A DNA stretch of 64,000 nucleotides from positions 26,367,486-26,431,485 of the forward strand of contig OY754980.1 of assembly GCA_963576475.1 (NCBI GenBank), read 5' to 3'. Position 1 is the first letter of the stretch, and the number at the start of each line of letters is the position of its first letter. The stretch comes from Molanna angustata. Taxonomy: Eukaryota > Arthropoda > Insecta > Trichoptera > Molannidae. The notes below the pieces were generated by a model. The model was not told the origin of the DNA. It saw only the letters and a program-made list of their open reading frames with translations, and did not search any database. The position numbers and the translations under genes were made by a program. Positions 57,411-64,000 of the stretch are shown here, piece after piece.

Positions 57411-58362
57411 ATGCATAATAATAATAATAATAATAAGGACAATTTATAAAGCGCCGTTTAGTGACAACCGTGGTCACCTCAAGGGCGCTTTCAGTTTGCA
57501 AAAAAATAATTTAAAATTACTCCTATAGCTAACACATTGAAAATGGTGAAATATAAAACTTAAAAAAATACCTAGAAATCACAAATTAATCTTGTTACAT
57601 AATCCAGATGAAATTAATTATAAAAAATAGTCGATTCAAAGTAAACTGGCATAATATTTAGTACACATAATATTATTGAACGGATGAAGAACAATCTGGA
57701 TACGACTTGCGGAAAAGATGAGTTTTTAATTTCTTCTTGAATTCATTGATATTTTCGGCACATCTTATATCCATTGGAAGATTGTTCCATGACTTTGGTC
57801 CAGAAACGCCAAAAGATCGATATAGGTATTTTGGCTTATTTGTGAGATTGGTTTCTACTAGTTTTTTATTGGATTGGGTCATTGATCTTAGCGTACTTTG
57901 TTTGTTTATTGTTAGGTGAAAATGGAACACAAAGTTCCGATATATATTCCGGGGCCATGCTATTGAGTGCTTTAAAGACAAGGAGACATGTTTTAAATTC
58001 TATACGTTCTGGGCTCTTCAGCCAATGAAGTTTGTGAAGTGTTGGTGAGATATGCGAGAAACGATCAATCTGGTAAATATAACGGGCTGCTGCATTGAGG
58101 ATGAGTTGTATTCTATGAATTTGGTATTGCGGTAGGTGTGCTAATATGGCGTTACAATAATCTACACGGGAAACTATTAAAGAATTTATAAGGACCTTAG
58201 CAGCATTTGTCGAGAGACACCTTCGAATAGGTCTAAGTTGTCTGAGAAAGTAACAACTTTGTCTGACTATGGAAGAAATGTGTTTATCCATAGAGAGTGC
58301 ACTGTCGATATGTATACCAAGAAATTTTACGCAGTTAGAAGGAGTAATTTCGACTACAAGCT
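57411..58362 (-). pseudogene. L2-like LINE, C-terminal part and 3' end
   Basis: The minus strand encodes VKFLGIHIDSALSMDKHIS, LRQLRPIRRCLSTNAAKVLI, SRVDYCNAILAHLPQYQIHR, LILNAAARYIY, HKLHWLKSPERIEFKTCLL and LVFKALNSMAPEYISEL. After a +1 shift near 57905 it reads SFGVSGPKSWNNLPMDIR and FKKKLKTHLF. This order is the C-terminus of L2/CR1-group polymerases. The 3' end, GCGCCCTTGAGGTGACCACG, GGCGCTTTATAAAT and a (TTA)n tail at 57412-57432, is the usual L2-type ending. Upstream domains are missing. Confidence 0.85.
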
Positions 58363-58369
58363 TTTATGA

Positions 58370-61300
58370 ATAGTTAGGAACAGACTGCCCAAATATGTAT
58401 TTTGAATATACCGACACATTTCGATAAAAAATAAACAAATATTCTCGATTATGAGGAAAATGTTACAAAAAAAAAATACGGAAGATACAATACAAAAAAT
58501 AATTATGAGCTTAAATGTCACAATAACTCGATGGTATCAAGGTTTATTATAGATAAATAATGTGAAATAATTATAAACGTTCTAAAAATATATATGATGA
58601 CTATGCGGAAATCATTTCACTCGTATAATTTGTAAATATATTACATTGACTAAATCAAAATCAAAGATCGTTCATTACATTCAAAATGTTAAAATGATCG
58701 TTTGAACATGAAATAAATAAATACATGACTTTAATTCAAAATACAACAAATAAACAATTCTTAATAATATGTCTTCAACGACATTTAGGATAGTTGATAT
58801 TTGTTATAGGCACGACACAAAAATGTCACGTAATTTACGAGTAATCACATGATTCATACATAAGTTTTAGAATACGAAAACATTTTGTTTATGCAAATTT
58901 TGTGATGTTTGATTTTGTAAAATAAAACAACGATTACAATGCTGAGTGATTGAAGATTATTTTATCGTTTGAAAAAATACAAGCTAAGCACGAATGATAC
59001 ATTGTTGAGTAAGTATCTAGTGTTATCAAAAAGTAATATTATTCTGCCTAAATTATGGTTTTTCGAGATCTTTAGGAATTTAAAAATAAATAAAACATTT
59101 TTCAATCATCTTGGATCTATAAATTCTTTTTCAACAACCACACGTTATGTTGAAGGAGACTAAATAAACACTTAAGTCTAAAATATTTTTAAAAAAAGTC
59201 TAAATTAATTTGCGATGGGGTGTGTTTTACCAAGAATGGTTCAACGAGAAATTAAATAAAGAGAATGTTGGCTCTGAATAAAACACGTCCCTAAGTATTT
59301 TCTTGGAGCATTTTATTGAAAACAAATCTACTTATGTAAAAGTATGTCCATACAATTTAATGTCTTTGTTTGAATCTATTTCACACATCATATTCTGGAG
59401 TTTTTGTTTTTTATTAACATGGCTACGTAGGGGACACCAGCTATAAGTTGGGTCCATTATACTCTTGCGAAGAAGCGCACAGCGTAGCGTTGGGGAGGGT
59501 TTGCATTCTGCTCAGGAAAATATTAACTTGAGTTTTAAAAGGAACACAGAATGTGGAAGATCGTTCAACAGCCGGGCTGCCGTATTGATAAAAAAGTTAT
59601 AGTTAGAGTTGTTATTTTTTTGACATTTCTATAATTAATTGTTAAATATAGTACATATTGATTCCATAAATAAATTTAATTCGATTTTTCGACCTTAAGT
59701 GCTTGATGGGATTCCGTATTAATTTAAATTTTTTATTAAAAATGAATTTTTATTAAAAATGATTTTATATTAAAAATGAATTTTTTAATTAATTATTCCA
59801 CTATAAAAATTCATTTTTACTACGATCGGCTTCGTGCAATTTAATGATTTAGCAAATTTGTATGTAGGGGCTCAGCACTTCAGAGCGTGTAATTTGGGGA
59901 CCACAAACATTCATTTATAGGTACCTACCTACGTACACAAATAAAAAATATACCTGAGGCATAAAATATTGAAAACACAATGCGAAATGCACACAATTGA
60001 TGCGAGCAATAAACGCGATATTCCCTTGGCACAAAGGAGTATTTCTCGGCATGGCAGGTATCATAAAAGTCTCGAGTGTCGCACGAAACAATAGACCTTC
60101 ATCGCTCGTTCACATGCAGTCTTTTCTCCCCATTATGTGGGAGATTTCTATTATAATGTTTGGGACCTTGGAGATGTTGCATTGAGATGACTCGTTAGCC
60201 ATTTAGGTTTTTAAAAGCCAGACAGCCTGTCGCCAGTAACGTGAAAAGGTAGATTTTTTTTCAGTTTAAAAGATAAAAATCATCAATTGACTACCGGTGT
60301 AATATATTATTTTAAAAAAGTATATTATTTTAAACTAAGGAAAAATGATAAAAATACTGATTCCATTTAGAAAATATTCCATTTAGTTTTTGTTATATGT
60401 CGACCAATGTTACACAAACTACTCACAAAACAATTACATTAGACGAAGTTGCTCCAACTACAATACATAAGTACTTTAAACATTTCGATATAATACATAC
60501 ATCACAAGCAGATTTCAAAACATACATATTACAACAATTCGATAAATAGTTACTAATTTTGTTTTGGGGTTATAAATAAATCATATAAAAATAATCTCCT
60601 GTTTCGCATTTTATTGTACATATATCTTGAAATATATACTGTTTGCATAACACCAGGCTTACATTTTTTTATATTGTTTTTTCTAGTGTTACAATTGTTT
60701 ATTCAAATTGTATATCTAAACCATCCAGCAGGGATCAACTTTAACACACAATAAAATCATCAAATCGGCCCAGTCGTTTTGGAGGAGTTCAGTGACATAC
60801 ACACGTACAAAATAATTATTATATAAGGATTAGATCCAATATTAACCACTGCATATAGCTCAAGCATTTTTGTCTATTTAAGGAAATTCACAATGGCATA
60901 TTTAGTCGTTGCAAGGACATATTCATTCTTTAAAAAAATAAACTTAAGTAATGCGTAAAACCTCCATTAACGTCTGGTAAAGTTATATGGTCTTGATACA
61001 AGGTAAATATGTACTTTTTTTTAAGAATAAATAATATTCATATTATGTCCTTATAACAACATCACGAACCACCTACTCCGTACCATCACTAGAAATATAT
61101 CATAATATCACATTATATACTTTCTAAACTAAGCAAATGCCCCGTGAAATACAAAAAGGTTTCGAAAAACCTCAATTAAGCCTAAAGCTATACCATCATT
61201 ATTGAATAATATCGTATATGGTTACAAGGAATACAAACTTTAAAGATGCCTTTGGAAGAAGTTTGTCAATAACGTTTATCTGCGATTCCGTTGATAATGA

Positions 61301-61695
61301 TTGAAGGGTATCCTATGATTTTCATTGTCACGAGGTATGTGGGTATTCCATTCAATAGGAATCCCCAGTTCCTCGCAAATTTGTCAGGGCATAGGGTCCA
61401 TATTATAACCATAGTAAACTGTACACCTTACGTATGACAAAAGGGCCAGTATCCCGCTGGGCTTTTGTCCGACAGATAGTCCATTGTCAACCACTGTGCG
61501 GCGTAGTAAAGAGTGTAAGGAAATAGTATTTTCGAGTTCATTCATAAAACGCGTCCATTCATGCCCCACATTCTACGGATATATATCCCACATAGAAGAT
61601 ACAAAATAATGTAGGTACATTTTTAAAGCGAAAATAGTATACGTTCAAAACACGTTAAATTTTTAGAATATAATTAAATATGCTATGGTTGGAAT
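58370..61695. other. AT-rich region without recognised genes
   Basis: A minus-strand scrap at 59470-59610 (INTAARLLNDLPHSVF) resembles the W-SLP--V end of LINEs. A 62-codon frame at 59997-60185 is unrecognised. ATTTTTATTAAAAATGA is repeated at 59730-59820. Confidence 0.4.
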
Positions 61696-61700
61696 ACCTA

Positions 61701-62021
61701 AATCATCAATACCATAAATGAGCTAAATATTAGAATCATTAATACCATAAATGAGCTAAATATTAGAATCATTAATACCATAAATGAGCTAAATATTAGA
61801 ATCATTAATACCATAAATGAGCTAAATATTAGAATCATTAATACCATAAATGAGCTAAATATTAGAATCATTAATACCATAAATGAGCTAAATATTAGAA
61901 TCATTAATACCATAAATGAGCTAAATATTAGAATCATTAATACCATAAATGAGCTAAATATTAGAATCATTAATACCATAAATGAGCTAAATATTAGAAT
62001 CATTAATACCATAAATGAGCT
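61701..62021. repeat. 33-bp tandem array, nine full units plus a partial
   Basis: Units of AATCATTAATACCATAAATG then AGCTAAATATTAG start every 33 bp from 61701 to 61965, with a 24-bp remainder at 61998. Only the first unit differs (CATCAAT). Because 33 is a multiple of three, the minus strand is open with an 11-residue repeat (MVLMILIFSSF); it is not taken as a gene. Confidence 0.95.
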
Positions 62022-62039
62022 ATGCTAGTTGTGTCAGGC

Positions 62040-63440
62040 CGGAATGACATAAGAACAGGCGACGGAGTAGGCTCAGACAGATTTTAACCTGGAGTAACTG
62101 AATGAAACCAAATGCTTAACCCTGGAAACGGACTTGAATTGATTGAGGTTATGTTTGTTTACAATTATTATTTCCAATATGAATACATCTATAAAAATTC
62201 TCATATATTCAGAAAATAAGCAAAAGTTTGTGCTTTGTGACCAAGAAATAACAAATCCTTCGTAAGCAAGATTGGATAATTGCTAATTTAACCCATCTTG
62301 CGAAATTGCTCATCCTTGAAACTAAAATATACTAAAATGATACCGACGGTAAAGAACACAGATGTTAAAGGTCCAATTTTTACTTAAAGTGAGTTGATAA
62401 TATTAGCACGCAACTCTGCAGCGAAGAATCTCTTGTTCAAATATCAATTAGCTGCAATTAGCTAATCACGAGATATTAAACCAAATATGTAAAATTTCAT
62501 AATGCATAGGATCACAAACTTTCAAACCCTGTTTTCTCAAAATTATTTCATACATACCATCACGCCATGTCCCTCAAAGGGTAAGGAGAGAGAATCGAAC
62601 GCTTATGTCAAATAGATATTTTATATCAGAGCATAATATATATTTTTTATGAACTGACATTTGACAACAAATAGTAGTTTGGTTTATAAAGAAAACAATA
62701 CAGGAAAAAAAAGCCTTATGAACTAGTGTTTGCTTTGTTCATGGCATAATAAACACCTTCACATAAACGAGAAATCGTTAAAATTTGACACCCTTTAATA
62801 ATCTCCGTCCCTAACATACCCAAAAACAAAGGAGAAACTGCAAATTACAGTCAAAATGTACTCAACCTTTGTGAATATTTTCCCAAAACATAATAACATC
62901 TTCCCGGTGAAATGGTAATGTTAGACATCACAGCACAGAGGGCGTGAAGTGAGCAATAATTCTGATATGATAATTCTCCAATTTACATCGATGATCACAG
63001 CTATTGGTGGTAGTGGTGGAAGCTGCGGGCTAACCAGAAATACATACATATTATGTAGTGATGAACGTGAAGCCAGTTTCGATCTCGACTATATCGAGAC
63101 CAATAACGAGTCTTTTTTAGTTATATAATATAATCAATACACAATTAATTTTAAAACGCATTTCAATAAATACATTGAATGTAAAATATATACCAACACC
63201 ACGCTTATTTTTTTTTTAAATGCAATAAAAAAGAGAATAATGCTTTTCCTGGTTCTCTTAAAAATACCGAATCCAGTTATACAATACCTACCAAACCATA
63301 TTAATAATATTTTTTCTAAAATGTCTAGAAATTAGTTTGAAAAACTTTTAAATGATATAAAATAAAATTACGACAGTGACTACAAATAAAAGCGTGGAGG
63401 GCCAAACTATATTGACAAAAATTTCGTTGGAAAATTAATT
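62040..63440. other. AT-rich region with LINE 3' UTR scrap
   Basis: 62545-62610 carries CATACATACCATCACGCCAT and GGAGAGAGAATCGAACGC, the minus-strand LINE 3' end seen at 56.1 kb. The rest is unassigned. Confidence 0.5.
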
Positions 63441-63449
63441 CACACTTTA

Positions 63450-63620
63450 CTTGGGTTGGCTGGAAGAGATTTCCCTATGGAAATTAATTCTCCTGTGTAA
63501 ACAAAAATTATATACGATATTATTCCAGTTGCGAGACAAGGTTGGCTAAGGGAGGCACAAGACAGAAAGAGAGATGGAGTCCATTGGAGGAGGCCTACGT
63601 ACAGCAGTGGAGAGATGGCT
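63450..63620 (+). pseudogene. LINE tail followed by an RTE-like C-terminal scrap
   Basis: GGGTTGGCTGGAAGAGATTT, then CCCTATGGAAATTAATTCTCC, is a diverged ATTGCC-type tail. Behind it, LREAQDRKR and, one base out of frame, WSPLEEAYVQQWRDG plus stop form the end of an RTE ORF2, then AAAGAAGAAAAT. Confidence 0.6.
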
Positions 63621-64000
63621 AACAAAGAAGAAAATACAAAAAATAAATATCTAAATAATAATAATAAATATTACATTTTTGAAATAATAATAGAATAACA
63701 ATTTTCCAGATGGAATCTAGCTAGACCGAATTATGTTGGTATAGATGTGAAAGAATACTGTCAAAAGGGGAACATAATACAAAAGATATTATATTATTGA
63801 AATAAGGGAGTAAAAAAATAACAAGACATATGATACAATTCACAGATCTACGAATGTTCTATACAATGAACTTATCTCACCATTAAGTCGATGCACTACC
63901 AATAATATGACATCCTATCCCAACTTAATAATTCCACTAACAGTTAACATGTTCATCTCTTGTCGCTTAACTCCCTTACCATTCATTCCGAAATAACTAA

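Noticed and set aside
61698..62012. 104-residue minus-strand repeat protein
   Set aside because: It is produced by a 33-bp satellite whose length is a multiple of three; no promoter, composition or homology supports a gene.

Overview
The window is AT-rich, repeat-dense eukaryotic DNA with no confidently recognisable host gene. The mixture of elements points to an arthropod, most likely an insect: a Penelope-like element (PLE), many truncated RTE-, R1- and L2-type LINEs, tRNA-derived SINEs, MITEs and a Harbinger-like DNA transposon. Frequent TAGGTA/TACCTAC strings and LINE 3' tails with an ATTGCC...GGCAAT hairpin are reminiscent of Lepidoptera, but hemipterans are not excluded. It reads as intergenic or deep intronic sequence.

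Layout. 1-2340: a non-LTR retrotransposon on the minus strand running off the left edge (5' UTR, gag-like ORF1 with zinc knuckles, an unusual open spacer, then the start of ORF2 with its endonuclease domain). 2553-7066: a head-to-tail PLE array, with copy A (5'-truncated, intact reverse transcriptase and GIY-YIG endonuclease), copy B (complete 5' end, broken by an 89-bp deletion) and a stub of copy C ending in a long (AT)n run. 7140-13000: mostly featureless AT-rich DNA, with one GC-rich promoter-like patch near 9.7-10.0 kb and a 24-25-bp minisatellite. 13-24 kb: LINE 3' ends, a SINE, two TIR elements, and a large inverted-repeat element into which an RTE copy inserted leaving a clean target-site duplication. 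25.8-26.4 kb: weak candidate exons of a minus-strand gene encoding a secreted product. 28-29.5 kb: the 3' part of an R1-like LINE. 31.5-32.7 kb: a foldback element with an 11-bp target duplication; a relative lies at 48.5-49.0 kb with a 12-bp duplication. 35-39 kb: SINEs, a small foldback module and a 52-bp tandem array. 40.7-41 kb: a perfect 96-bp-armed palindrome. 42-43.3 kb: a Harbinger-like transposon split by a SINE. 44-64 kb: more LINE ends, SINEs, MITEs, tandem repeats and an L2-like LINE.

The most interesting theme is a set of short, dispersed modules that each combine a hammerhead-ribozyme-like core (CTGANGA, short stem, GAAA) with a downstream tail of AAATACT...GTGG type. Several are arranged as foldbacks, and two have 12-14-bp flanking direct repeats. 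They resemble the ribozyme-bearing terminal parts of PLEs and could be non-autonomous PLE-mobilised units (retrozyme-like). One tail of this type appears to have been amplified into the 52-bp satellite at 38.5-39.0 kb.

All calls come from reading the sequence by eye. Family names of degraded fragments are by motif resemblance and were not searched.
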